Shown here piece by piece: positions 43,682 to 52,070 of a stretch of DNA of 64,000 bases; within the stretch, counting starts at the first letter, position 1, and every line of letters begins with the position of its first letter. A model generated the notes under the pieces. The model saw only the letters and a list, made by a program, of their open reading frames with translations, had not been told where the DNA came from and did no database searches. A program made the position numbers and the translations under genes. Source of the DNA: DASSSQ01 sp963839285 (GTDB lineage: Bacteria; Actinomycetota; Thermoleophilia; Gaiellales; Gaiellaceae); assembly GCA_963839285.1 (NCBI GenBank), contig CAWIUN010000006.1, forward strand, positions 62,001 through 126,000. Reading direction: 5' to 3'.

Positions 43682-44571
43682 TCCCGTCCGGCGAGGCCGA
43701 GGGTGCCGGCGGCGCGACCACCTCGGCGACCCGCTGCGCGGCCTGGGCGAACTCGCTCGGGATGATCCAGAGCTTGTTCGACTCCCCCTGGGCGATCTGC
43801 GGCAGCATCTGCAGGTACTGGTAGGCCAGGAGCTTCGGGTCGGCGTCGCCCGCGTGGATCGCCGCGAAGACCGTCTCGATCGCCTGTCGACTGGCCCTCC
43901 GCCTCGAGGATCTGCGACTCGCGCCGGCCCTGCGCCTTCAGGATCGCCGCCTGCTTCTCGCCCTCCGCGGTCAGGATCTGCGACTGCTTGACGCCCTCGG
44001 CGGTCAGGATCGCCGCGCGCTTGTCGCGGTCGGCGCGCATCTGCTTCTCCATCGCGTCCTTGATCGTCGCCGGCGGGTCGACCGCCTTCAGCTCGACGCG
44101 GTTGACGCGGATGCCCCACTTGCCGGTCGCCTCGTCGAGGACGCCGCGCAGCTGGCCGTTGATCTGGTCGCGGGAGGTGAGCGTCTCCTCGAGCGCCATC
44201 CCGCCGATCACGTTCCGGAGCGTCGTCACGGTCAGCTGCTCGATCGCCTGGACGTAGTTGGCGATCTCGTAGGTGGCGGCCTTCGGGTCGGTGATCTGGA
44301 AGTAGAGGACGGTGTCGATCGAGACGACGAGGTTGTCCTCGGTGATCACGGGCTGCGGCTGGAAGGAGACGACCTGCTCGCGGAGGTCGACGAGCGGCCG
44401 CAGCCGGTCGACGAACGGGATCACGAGCGACAGGCCCGGCTCGAGCGTCCGGCTGTAGCGGCCGAGCCGCTCGACCACGCCGGCGCGGGCCTGCGGGACG
44501 ATCCGCACCGTCCTGACGAGGACGACGAGGACGAAGAAGGCGACGACTGCGAGTGCGATCAGCGCGGCCAC
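43665..44571 (-). CDS. SPFH/band 7 (stomatin-like) membrane protein (one frameshift)
   Basis: About 301 residues. A single N-terminal membrane span (VAFFVLVVLVRTVRIVPQA) is followed by the SPFH domain: GVVERLGRYSRTLEPGLSLV, FVDRLRPLVDLREQVVSF, LVVSIDTVLYFQITDP. Then comes a coiled coil built from repeated AEGEKQAAILKAQG units. After an extra base near 43890 the coil leads into LLAYQYLQMLPQIAQGESNK and the end PSASPDGITRPE. Such proteins form large membrane rings that scaffold or regulate proteases. Start ATG 44571 lies 13 nt after the NfeD gene; SPFH/NfeD pairs are a known operon. Confidence 0.88.
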
Positions 44572-44584
44572 GGCAACCCCTTTC

Positions 44585-45010
44585 CTACTGGTAGACGAGC
44601 GCGGTCGCGCCCTGGATCTCGAACACCTCGACGGTCTCCCCCGGCTCGATCACCTGCGTCTCGTCGTACGCGCGGGCCGACCAGACCTCGCCGCCGATCT
44701 TGACCCGTCCCGTCTGCGAGTCGACCCGCTCGAGCACGAGCGCGCGGGTGCCGACGAGCGCAGCCGCCCCGGTGCGGATCGCCCGCGGCGTGCGCAGGTG
44801 CGCGGCCGCGACCGGCCGCAGCAGCCCGAGCAGCGCGACGGCGCCGACGATGAAGGCGAGCAGCTGCAGGGCGAGGCCGGCGCCCGCGAGGGCGACGACG
44901 GCCGCGACGACGGCGCCGGCGGCGACGAAGCCGAGCACGAGCCCGAGCGTCGCGACCTCGCCGACCGCGAGCGCCGCGGCGACGATCAACCAGACGACCC
45001 AGGCGTCCAT
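44585..45010 (-). CDS. NfeD family protein
   Basis: 141 residues: three or four hydrophobic segments (about residues 4-75) with ALAVGEVATLGLVLGFVAAG, then a soluble OB-fold domain (about 85-141) with VGTRALVLERVDSQTGRVKI and GGEVWSARAYDE. This is the short NfeD form lacking the serine protease half, and it normally partners an SPFH protein, as here. ATG 45010. A TAGGAT -10-like box (complement at 45021-45026) ends 10 nt before the start, so the leader would be only a few nucleotides. Confidence 0.88.
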   Translation of the reverse strand: MDAWVVWLIVAAALAVGEVATLGLVLGFVAAGAVVAAVVALAGAGLALQLLAFIVGAVALLGLLRPVAAAHLRTPRAIRTGAAALVGTRALVLERVDSQTGRVKIGGEVWSARAYDETQVIEPGETVEVFEIQGATALVYQ

Positions 45011-45057
45011 ACCGCTTCCAATCCTAGATCTGCTCCTGCGGAGCCGGTAGGGCGGCC

Positions 45058-45333
45058 CTAGGCGCCGCTGCCGGGGCCGCGCGTCGCCCACTCGTGGACG
45101 TCGTACCAGTGCGAGCCGCGCAGGGCCTCGGCGACGTCCGGCTCGGTGTGGTTCGGGTTGAAGACGTGGTGCTCGAGGTCGCAGCAGATCGCGAGGCTCT
45201 CGAGCGAGACCTGCGGGAGCTGCGCGACGATCTCGCCGGGCAGGTGCACCTCCGCGACCGTGTAGTGCTTGAACTGGAGCTCCGGCGCGAGCTCCATCAG
45301 ATCGGGCCAGTCGGGACAGCTGCGCGAGCTCAT
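45058..45333 (-). CDS. hypothetical protein
   Basis: 91 residues, not recognised. It reads like a small folded enzyme-like domain: PELQFKHYTVAEVHLPGEIV, SLESLAICCDLEHHVFNPNH, then HWYDVHEWATRGPG. Three His and a Cys-Cys pair could bind a metal, but nothing shows it. The ATG at 45333 overlaps the stop of the polysaccharide ABC ATPase by 4 nt, so it belongs to that operon. Good codon bias supports a real gene. Confidence 0.6.
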   Translation of the reverse strand: MSSRSCPDWPDLMELAPELQFKHYTVAEVHLPGEIVAQLPQVSLESLAICCDLEHHVFNPNHTEPDVAEALRGSHWYDVHEWATRGPGSGA

Positions 45334-46553
45334 GACGATGGGCTGATTTCGGCCCGGGCGCCCGTCTCCTGCAACGACCAGCGGCCGTCGAGCAGGAGCG
45401 CGCCGCGCTCGTCGCCGGGCGGGACGACGAGGAACTGGGCCGCGTCGTCGAGCCGGTGGTGCAGCCGGCCGGCGTCGCCGCCGAGCGAGAGCCGCAGGTG
45501 GAAGCGCCCGTCCGCGAGCGGGAGCCGCTCGAGCTCGAAGCGGAGCCGGCGCTCGCCGGGTGCGGCCGGCCACCCCAGCTCCGCCGTGTCCTGCGAGGCG
45601 GTGGCGAGCAGGATGCCGTGGTCGTCCGAGAGCTCGAGCGAGAGCCGGGGCGGCGGCAGCGGCTCGTCGCAGACGATGCGCGCCTCGACGGCGAGCGGCT
45701 CGCCGGCGGCGAACTGCGCCCGCGCCTCGCCGTCGGAGTCGAGCACGACGACGTCCTCGATCCGCGCCCGCAGGTCGCCCCAGGAGCGGAGCCCGGCGCG
45801 CAGCTCGTCGGGGTTCTCCTCCGCGGCGAGCGCCTGGTGGTAGCGGACGATCGCCTCGTGGGTCGGCCCGTCGAAGACCTTGGCGCCGTCGGCGAGCAGG
45901 ATCGCGCGCTCGCAGAGGCGCTCGACGGCGGCGGCGTCGTGCGAGACGAAGACGATCGTGCCGCCCCGCTGCTTGAACTCGAAGATCTTGCCGAAGCACT
46001 TGCGCTGGAACGCCTCGTCGCCGACGGCGAAGACCTCGTCGAGCAGCAGCAGGTCGGCCTGGATGTGCGCCGCGACCGCGAACCCGAGCCGCATGTACAT
46101 GCCCGACGAGTAGGTGCGCACCGGCATGTCGATGAAGCGCTCGAGCTCGGCGAAGGCGACGATCTCGTCCATCAGCTCGTCGATCCGCCGGCGCTTGAGG
46201 CCGTGGATCGAGCCGTTCAGGTAGACGTTCTCGCGCCCGGAGAAGTCGGGGTGGAAGCCGGCGCCGAGCTCGAGCAGCGAGCCGATCCTGCCGCCGACCT
46301 CGACGCGGCCGCCGGTCGGCTTGACGATCCCGGAGACGAGCTTCAGCAGGGTCGTCTTGCCCGAGCCGTTGCGGCCGACGAGGCCGACCGCCTCGCCGGG
46401 CTCGACCTGCAGGGACACGTCCCGGAGCGCCCAGATCTCGGAGGAGCGGAGCCGGCCCCGGGCGACGAACCAGTCCTTCAGCGTCCGGTTCGGCTGCGCG
46501 TGGACGAGGAAGCGCCGCGACGCGCCCTCGACCGCGATCTCGCCGGGCCTCAT
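45330..46553 (-). CDS. polysaccharide ABC exporter ATPase (Wzt/TagH type)
   Basis: 407 residues. The ABC domain (1-245) has Walker A GLVGRNGSGKTTLLKLVSG, signature RTYSSGMYMRLGFAVAA, Walker B DLLLLDEVFAVGDEAF and switch His VFVSHDAAAVERL. The loop IGSLLELGAGFHPDFSGREN is specific for O-antigen/teichoic acid exporters. The C-terminal beta-sandwich (about 260-395) with FAAGEPLAVEARIVCDEPL resembles the Wzt carbohydrate-binding domain, which picks the finished glycan chain. Its permease is probably the Wzm-like gene at 49833-50630. ATG overlaps the hemH stop (ATGA). Confidence 0.9.
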   Translation of the reverse strand: MRPGEIAVEGASRRFLVHAQPNRTLKDWFVARGRLRSSEIWALRDVSLQVEPGEAVGLVGRNGSGKTTLLKLVSGIVKPTGGRVEVGGRIGSLLELGAGFHPDFSGRENVYLNGSIHGLKRRRIDELMDEIVAFAELERFIDMPVRTYSSGMYMRLGFAVAAHIQADLLLLDEVFAVGDEAFQRKCFGKIFEFKQRGGTIVFVSHDAAAVERLCERAILLADGAKVFDGPTHEAIVRYHQALAAEENPDELRAGLRSWGDLRARIEDVVVLDSDGEARAQFAAGEPLAVEARIVCDEPLPPPRLSLELSDDHGILLATASQDTAELGWPAAPGERRLRFELERLPLADGRFHLRLSLGGDAGRLHHRLDDAAQFLVVPPGDERGALLLDGRWSLQETGARAEISPSS

Positions 46554-47433
46554 GCGGCGCGCCCGTCGGCGAGCGCCCGCCGGACGAGGCCCGCGAGGAC
46601 GCGCAGAAGGCGGGGTCGGCGTTCGGCATCTCGATCCGCTCGACCCGCATCCCGAGCTCGCGCCCCCTGTCCACCGCCTCGGTGTCGATGTCCCAGCGGA
46701 TCTCGAGGTGGTCGGAGACGAAGCCGACCGGGCAGACGAGCACGTCGTCGACTCCCCGGCCGTGCAGCTCCTCGAGGTGGTCGAGGATGTCGGGGCCGAG
46801 CCACGGCTCGCCGGTCGGCGACTCGCTCTGGTAGGAGAACGACCAGCGCTCGATCCCGGCCGCCCCGGCGACGAGCCGCGCCGTCTCGTGCAGCTGCTCC
46901 TGGTAGGGGTCGCCCTCGGCGAGGATCCGCGCCGGCAGGCTGTGCGCGCTGAAGACGACGTGCGCCTCGGTGCCGCGGATCCGGTCCGCCAGGAGCTCGA
47001 CGAAGCCGGGCTCGTCGTGCCAGGACTCGACGAAGCGCAGCTCCGCGCGGCCGGCGAGGCCCTCCTCGAGCAGCCGCCGGTAGCCGGCGATCGAGAGGCG
47101 CGAGTAGTGGGGGGCGAGGACGAGGCCGACGATCGTGCGCGCGCCGGCGTCGACGGCCCGGTCGGCCGCCTCCGCCACGCGCGGCGTCCAGTGCTTCATG
47201 CCGGTGAAGACGGGCAGCCCGAGCTCCGCCTCGAGCCCGGCGCGCGTCTCCTCGGTGATCGCGTTCAACGGGTTCGCGTCCTCGATCCCGAGGCGGCGGT
47301 AGCGCTCGACCAGGTCGGCGAGGTTCTCCGGCGCGATCGGCCGGCCGCCGCGGATGTCGGCGTAGTAGGCGGGGACGTCGTCGATCCGCTCCGGCGACCC
47401 GTAGGCCATCAGCACGACGGCGTTCTCGCTCAC
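46550..47433 (-). CDS. hemH: ferrochelatase/coproporphyrin ferrochelatase (one frameshift)
   Basis: Inserts iron into a porphyrin, the late step of haem synthesis. About 294 residues: VVLMAYGSPERIDDVPAYYA, NPLNAITEETRAGLEAEL, GLVLAPHYSRLSIAGYRRL, VVFSAHSLPARILAEGDPY with the catalytic His, FSYQSESPTGEPWLGPD, VCPVGFVSDHLEIRWDID with the Glu. One base is missing near 46605, which separates MPNADPAF from LRVLAGLVRRALADGRA. GTG 47433 is preceded by TACCGT exactly 7 nt upstream, so the message may be leaderless. Actinobacteria normally use the coproporphyrin route, so that substrate is likely. Confidence 0.9.
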
Positions 47434-47481
47434 GGGGCTGACGGTAGCCGATCCGACCGGCGGGATCGCCAGAGTGCCTCT

Positions 47482-47823
47482 GTGATCCGCGAGGAGCTGA
47501 GACGCCTGGCGAGCTGGGAGGAGCGGCACCGCCGCCTGCTCGGCCGGGTGCTGCTGACGCTCGCGCTGACCCTCGTCGTCGACGCGGTCGGGGCCGTCCT
47601 GATCTGGGCGCTCGAGCGCGGGGCGAAGGGCACGGACGTGCACGGCTTCGGCGACGCGCTCTTCTTCGCGACCGTGCAGGTGCTGACCGTGTCGTCGTCG
47701 CTGGCGAACCCGCTCACCGGCGGCGGCAAGGTCGTCGACGTCGGGCTCGAGCTCTGGGCGGTGTTCGTCGTCACGGCGGTCGGCGGCTCGTTCGCCGCGT
47801 TCTTCCGCGCCGGCGACGACTGA
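47482..47823 (+). CDS. two-span potassium-channel-like protein with altered filter
   Basis: 113 residues. A charged N-terminal helix is followed by TM1 (LLTLALTLVVDAVGAVLIWA), a pore-helix-like stretch FGDALFFATVQVLTVSSSLA and TM2 (LELWAVFVVTAVGGSFAAFF). The arrangement TM-P-TM and the phrase TVQVLTVSS align with the potassium channel filter region, but the GYG triplet is replaced by SSS. A GTG start at 47482 is divergent from hemH with 48 bp between. I know similar unnamed actinobacterial proteins; ion selectivity, if any, is unknown. Confidence 0.6.
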   Translation: MIREELRRLASWEERHRRLLGRVLLTLALTLVVDAVGAVLIWALERGAKGTDVHGFGDALFFATVQVLTVSSSLANPLTGGGKVVDVGLELWAVFVVTAVGGSFAAFFRAGDD

Positions 47824-47889
47824 GCCCGGCGTCCCGCAGCGAACCGGTCCGGCGGGGACGGGGACACCGCCGGGACACGTCCGAGTCAC

Positions 47890-47972
47890 CCCCACCCTTG
47901 GGTGGGGAACTACGTCCCACCACCGACGCTAGCGCTCGCCGGCGCACGCGTGTGTGCCGATCCTGTGCCGAT
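47890..47972 (-). repeat. composite repeat element, copy C
   Basis: Minus-strand copy of the element at 34739. Boxes ATCGGCAC (complements at 47965-47972 and 47954-47961, 11 bp apart), 22 bp, TAGCGT (complement at 47926-47931), 18 bp, CCCCACCC-AA-GGGTGGGG at 47890-47907. GTGGGA lies between, able to pair with the first hairpin arm. It lies between the convergent channel gene and hemE, and the hemE frame stops inside it. Confidence 0.6.
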
Positions 47973-49032
47973 TTCGTGCAGCGTCCGGCGGAAGCCGGCT
48001 CAGGACGCCGGGGCCGCCGCCCGCCGCGTGGACGTGCTCGCGGAGCCGCGTCAGCACGGCGGGATCGGTCTGCGGGAAGACGCCGTGGCCCAGGTTGAAG
48101 ACGTGCCCGGGGCGGCCGCCGGCGCGCGCGAGGACGTCGTCGGCGGCCGCGGCGACGCGCTCCCAGGGGCCGAGCAGCACCGCCGGGTCGAGGTTCCCCT
48201 GGACGCCGCGCTCCTCGCCCACCTCGGCCCAGCCGCGGTCGAGCGGGATCCGCCAGTCGAGCCCGATCACGTCCCCGCCGGCGGCCGCCATCCGCGGCAG
48301 CAACGTCGCGGTCCCGGTGCCGAAGTGGATCGTCGGCACGTCGACCGCGGCGAGGATCCGCGCCGACCACGGCGCGACGAACTCGTCGTAGTCGGCCGGC
48401 GACAGCGTCCCGACCCAGGAGTCGAACAGCTGGATCGCGTCCGCCCCGTGCCGCACCTTCGCCCGCACGTAGGCGGCGAAGGCGTCGGCGAGCTTCTCCA
48501 TCAGCGCGCGCCAGACCGCCGGCTCGCGGTACATCAGCGCCTTCAGGGTCGTGAACTCGCGGCTCGGCCGCCCCTCGACGAGGTAGCCGGCGACGGTGAA
48601 GGGCCCGCCGCAGAAGCCGACGACGGCCTGGTCAGGCCGCAGCGCGTCGCGCACGAGCCGCACGGCCTCGAGCATCGGCGCGAGCGTCTCCTCCGGGTCG
48701 GGCACGACGAGCCGCTCGACGTCCGCGGCGGTCCGGATCGGCTCGCGCACGACCGGGCCGACGCCCTCGACCAGCTCGACGTCGACGCCCATCGGCAGGA
48801 CGGGGACCATGATGTCGCTGAACATCACCGCCGCGTCGACGCCGTGCCGGCGCACCGGCTGCAGCGTCACCTCGGCGCAGAGCTCGGGCTGCCGCACGAT
48901 CTCGAAGAGCGTGTGCTCCCTGCGGATCTCGCGGTACTCGGGCAGCGAGCGGCCGGCCTGCCGCATGAACCAGACGGGCGTGCGCTCGACGGGCTCGCGC
49001 CGGGCGGCGCGGACGAGGAGGGGCTCGGGCAC
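47929..49032 (-). CDS. hemE: uroporphyrinogen decarboxylase
   Basis: Removes four carboxyls from uroporphyrinogen III to give coproporphyrinogen III. 367 residues: RTPVWFMRQAGRSLPEYREI, DAAVMFSDIMVPVLPMGVDV, VGFCGGPFTVAGYLVEG, ADAIQLFDSWVGTLSPADYD and PGHVFNLGHGVFPQTDPAVL are all signature segments. The last 15-20 residues (from about RLPPDAARN) are read from the composite repeat, so the original stop seems displaced. GTG 49032 follows a TAGTCT -10 box by 7 nt, indicating a leaderless message. Neighbour of hemH, but not in the same operon. Confidence 0.92.
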   Translation of the reverse strand: MPEPLLVRAARREPVERTPVWFMRQAGRSLPEYREIRREHTLFEIVRQPELCAEVTLQPVRRHGVDAAVMFSDIMVPVLPMGVDVELVEGVGPVVREPIRTAADVERLVVPDPEETLAPMLEAVRLVRDALRPDQAVVGFCGGPFTVAGYLVEGRPSREFTTLKALMYREPAVWRALMEKLADAFAAYVRAKVRHGADAIQLFDSWVGTLSPADYDEFVAPWSARILAAVDVPTIHFGTGTATLLPRMAAAGGDVIGLDWRIPLDRGWAEVGEERGVQGNLDPAVLLGPWERVAAAADDVLARAGGRPGHVFNLGHGVFPQTDPAVLTRLREHVHAAGGGPGVLSRLPPDAARNRHRIGTHACAGER

Positions 49033-49037
49033 GCGCC

Positions 49038-49047
49038 CTAGACTAGC
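49038..49047. promoter_or_regulatory. overlapping divergent -10 boxes, hemE and the rightward gene
   Basis: CTAGACTAG serves both strands: TAGACT (49039-49044) 6 nt before GTG 49051, and TAGTCT (complement at 49040-49045) 7 nt before GTG 49032. Both distances put the transcript start at the start codon. Confidence 0.6.
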
Positions 49048-49050
49048 CCG

Positions 49051-49870
49051 GTGGCCGCCCCCGTCCCCAAGGGCCCGCTCGCGGCGCGCTTCGGCGCCTG
49101 GTCGCTCGAGCCCGGTCCGCGCCGGCGCCCCCGCCCGGGCCGAGCTCGAGGTCGAGAACGCCGGCACGGTCGCCTGGCGGCCCGGCAGCGTCCACGCCTC
49201 CTACCACTGGCTCGACGACCGCGGCAACCCGATCGTGTGGGACGGGATCCGCACCGCGCTGCCCCGCCCCGTCGCGCCGGGCGAGTCGATCAGGCTCGGG
49301 GTCGACGTGCGCGGGCCGCTGCCGCCCGGCCGCTACCGCTTCGCGCTCGACCTCGTCGCCGAGCACCGGGCCTGGTTCGCGGAGCTCGGCGGCACCGCCC
49401 CCTCCGACGAGGTCGAGGTCTCGCCCAGGATCGAGCGGCGGCTCGCGGTCGTCGGCGCCGACCCGGGCGCGCTCGACGCGCAGGAGGAGCCGCCGGTCGC
49501 GCCCGAGCAGGCGGCGGCGGTCGCGCACCTCGCCCCCGGCGTCGTCCCCGCGCCCGACTGGACGCGCCGGCTCCTCGACGCCCACCAGGAGGGCTACGCG
49601 CTCGTCGGCGGCTCGGTCGAGGTCGAGGGCGGGCGCTTCCGCGGCCGCGAGGCGCGGACGCTGCTCGCGCCCTGGAAGCCCGGCGGCGGCCGCGTCCCCG
49701 GCTTCCCGCACCCGCTCCTCTGCCCGTCCGTCGTCCACGGGGTCGAGCCGGCGTGGGTCGATCCGGTCGCCGGCCTGCCCGCGCTCAGGCCGGGCGCCGA
49801 CGAGCCCTGGCTCTACGACGGGCGCGTGCGGGTCACAGCTCGACCGCGATCCGGTCGTCGATCCGGCTGA
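49051..49870 (+). CDS. Ig-like domain protein linked to a glycosyltransferase-like segment (one frameshift)
   Basis: About 272 residues. After a shift near 49110 the first half reads ELEVENAGTVAWRPGSVHAS, YHWLDDRGNPIVWDGIRTAL and PLPPGRYRFALDLVAEH, a beta-sandwich (CARDB/Ig-like) of the kind appended to polysaccharide enzymes. The second half has WTRRLLDAHQEGYALVGGSV and LLAPWKPGGGRVPGFPHPLL, resembling the acceptor part of a GT2 glycosyltransferase without its nucleotide-sugar motif. Start GTG 49051, leaderless. The last residues run 38 bp into the convergent permease gene and may be out of frame. Function unknown, presumably glycan related. Confidence 0.55.
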
Positions 49871-50630
49871 AGACGAAGGCCCCGAGCGCGAGCGCGGCAG
49901 CGGCGGCGACCGCCGTGTAGGCGAGGTCGCCCGCGGCGGGCGCGTTGCCGGCCCAGAGCGGCTCCCGCAGCGCCCGCACGACCGGGCTGACCGGGTTGAC
50001 CCAGAGGAGCGCGTCGACGAGCGCCCCGTGCCGGGTGATCGAGTCGGGCAGCTGCTCGGTGCGCCAGAGGATCGGCGTCAGGAAGAACCAGGGCAGGAGC
50101 GCCGCCGTCAGCAGGTGCTCGACGTCGCGGAAGAGCACGTTCAGCGAGGCGACGACGAGCGCGAAGCCCGCCGTGAAGCAGACGACGAGCAGGGCGACCG
50201 GGATCGAGATCCAGACGGTGCCGCGCGTCTCCGGGATCACGACGGCGTCGGCGACGATCAGGACGCCGAGCATGACCGCGAAGGTGACGAGCTGCGTCGC
50301 CACCAGCGAGAGCGGCACGAGCTGGCGCGGGAAGCGGATCTTCTTGATCAGCTCCGCGTTGTCGAGCAGCGAGCGCGCCGCGGTCTGCAGCGAGGTCGAG
50401 AAGAAGATCCAGAGCGCGAGGCCGGCGAGCAGGTAGAGCGGGTAGTGCGGGATGTCGCCGCCGCCCCAGAGCACCGAGAAGACGAACAGGTAGACGCCCA
50501 TCAGGAGCGCCGGGTTCGCGAGCGACCAGGCGAGCCCGAGCGCCGAGCCCTTGTACTTCATCCGCAGGTCGCGGCGGAACAGGTTCGCGAACAGCTCGCG
50601 GTAGCGGTAGAGGTCGGCGTAGATCGTCAC
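49833..50630 (-). CDS. polysaccharide ABC exporter permease (Wzm/TagG type)
   Basis: Membrane protein of 265 residues with six spans. The N-terminal amphipathic helix FANLFRRDLRMKYKGSALGL, YLLAGLALWIFFSTSLQTAA, NAELIKKIRFPRQLVPLSLV, FRDVEHLLTAALLPWFFLTP and WVNPVSPVVRALREPLW follow the ABC-2 O-antigen/teichoic acid permease pattern. It is the likely partner of the Wzt-type ATPase at 45330-46553, moving lipid-linked glycan to the outer face. GTG 50630 overlaps the stop of the GMC-type oxidoreductase by 4 nt, so those two are co-translated. Confidence 0.9.
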   Translation of the reverse strand: MTIYADLYRYRELFANLFRRDLRMKYKGSALGLAWSLANPALLMGVYLFVFSVLWGGGDIPHYPLYLLAGLALWIFFSTSLQTAARSLLDNAELIKKIRFPRQLVPLSLVATQLVTFAVMLGVLIVADAVVIPETRGTVWISIPVALLVVCFTAGFALVVASLNVLFRDVEHLLTAALLPWFFLTPILWRTEQLPDSITRHGALVDALLWVNPVSPVVRALREPLWAGNAPAAGDLAYTAVAAAAALALGAFVFSRIDDRIAVEL

Positions 50631-52042
50631 GTGCGGCGCTTACTGTAGACGTCGTGACCCGTCGCGAGCCCGGGTCGTTCGCGCATCGGCAGCGAGCCGC
50701 CGTGGTGGAACCCCTTCCCCACCGGCCAGACCCGGAGCATCCGGCCGATCGGGACGAACCCGAGCTCGGGGCGGAGGCTCCGCAGCTTCGCGAGCACCGC
50801 CCGGGGCCGGGCCGGGTCGTTCCCCTCCCCGTCCGCGACGAGCTGCTCGCGGCCGCTCTCGCGGACGAGCCGGATGACCGCGCCGGCCGACTCGCCCGAG
50901 TGGAGGTACCCCTGCAGGTAGAGCAGTCGGCCGAGGACCGGCTGCAGGAGCCGGCCGGCGACCCCCCCGGGCAGATGCGAGCGGGCGGCCGCGGCCCGGA
51001 GCATCAGCTCGTTGAAGGCGTAGACCTGCAGGTGGACACGGTGCGCCGACACGTCCGGGTCGTCGAGCTCCAGGAAGGCCTGCGCCAGCGTGTTCCAGGC
51101 CGTCGCGGGGCCGACCGGGCCGAACCGGCGACGGCGCAGGAGCGGGACGGTGAAGTAGCAGCTGTCCTGCAGCGGCAGCTCGACGCCGTACAGGCCGAGC
51201 GAGGCGAGGACGAGCCTGGGCGTCGCGAGCGACCCTGCGGCGACGAACAGCCGGTCGGCGACGAGCTCCCCGCCCGCGGTGCGAAGCAGCACGGCGCCGT
51301 CGCGCTCCTCGAAGCGCTCGACCACGGTTCCGGGCCGGTGCTCGACCCGGCCCGACGCGACCAGGGCGGAGAGGGTGCGGGCGGCCTCCCAGATCGCACC
51401 GTACGGACACCCGAGCATGCAGAGTCCCGTGTAGCGGCAGGCGCCGACGTCGACCGCGAGACGGGCCCGGCCCGCCCGCACGCCGGCGCGCTGCAGCTGC
51501 GGCGCCGCGTCCCGGAGATCGCCGAGCAGCGCCTCGACCTGCCTGGTGGCACGCAGACGCTCGGGGCTCGCCGAGTAGAGCGGGAACTCCTCGGCGAGGG
51601 CGTCCTCCTCGGCCGCGAGCGGGACGACGTCGAGCACGGCGCGGTAGTGCTCGGCGAGCGCGTCGGCACCGAACGGCCAGCCGTCGTGCTCGCGCTCGCC
51701 GTAGGGCAGCACCGCCGCCCCCCAGACGGTGCTGAAGCCTCCGACCGCGAGCGACGGAACGGCTGCGACGCCGTGCGCGCGGACGCCGGCCTCGTCGTAG
51801 GGGAAGAGCGAGCCGAACGACGGCTTCAACGGCAGCCGGTCGACGTCGACCGGGAAGCTTTCCCGAAGACCTGCGAGCAGCGACTCCTCCCACCCCGCAG
51901 GCTCGGACGCGGCCAGGACCGACACCGTCCGGCTCCGCGCCGGCTCCAGGCGCACACCGCCGTCGAGGACGATCGGGCGTGCGCCGCTTCGCGCGAGCGC
52001 GACGGCGCACGCGACTCCGGCCGGGCCGGAGCCGACGATCAC
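50627..52042 (-). CDS. GMC-type FAD oxidoreductase
   Basis: 471 residues. The N-terminus is the FAD motif IVGSGPAGVACAVALARSG followed by PIVLDGG. GGFSTVWGAAVLPYGEREHD suits the flavin domain, and a Cys cluster near ACRYTGLCMLGCPYGAIW resembles glucose-methanol-choline relatives with a small Fe-S-like or structural site. VADRLFVAAGSLATPRLVLAS and the C-terminal GKGFHHGGSLPM with paired His (catalytic in GMC enzymes) complete the family. It could oxidise a sugar or alcohol of the glycan. I chose GTG 52042 because a TAGTCG box lies 7 nt upstream; ATG 52072 would overlap the divergent gene's start. Confidence 0.8.
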   Translation of the reverse strand: MIVGSGPAGVACAVALARSGARPIVLDGGVRLEPARSRTVSVLAASEPAGWEESLLAGLRESFPVDVDRLPLKPSFGSLFPYDEAGVRAHGVAAVPSLAVGGFSTVWGAAVLPYGEREHDGWPFGADALAEHYRAVLDVVPLAAEEDALAEEFPLYSASPERLRATRQVEALLGDLRDAAPQLQRAGVRAGRARLAVDVGACRYTGLCMLGCPYGAIWEAARTLSALVASGRVEHRPGTVVERFEERDGAVLLRTAGGELVADRLFVAAGSLATPRLVLASLGLYGVELPLQDSCYFTVPLLRRRRFGPVGPATAWNTLAQAFLELDDPDVSAHRVHLQVYAFNELMLRAAAARSHLPGGVAGRLLQPVLGRLLYLQGYLHSGESAGAVIRLVRESGREQLVADGEGNDPARPRAVLAKLRSLRPELGFVPIGRMLRVWPVGKGFHHGGSLPMRERPGLATGHDVYSKRRT

Positions 52043-52049
52043 GGGGCGC

Positions 52050-52059
52050 CGACTAGACT
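52050..52059. promoter_or_regulatory. overlapping divergent -10 boxes
   Basis: CGACTAGACT holds TAGACT on the plus strand (52054-52059), 11 nt before ATG 52071, and TAGTCG on the minus strand (complement at 52050-52055), 7 nt before GTG 52042. Same layout as at 49038. Confidence 0.55.
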
Positions 52060-52070
52060 TGCCCGGCGAC

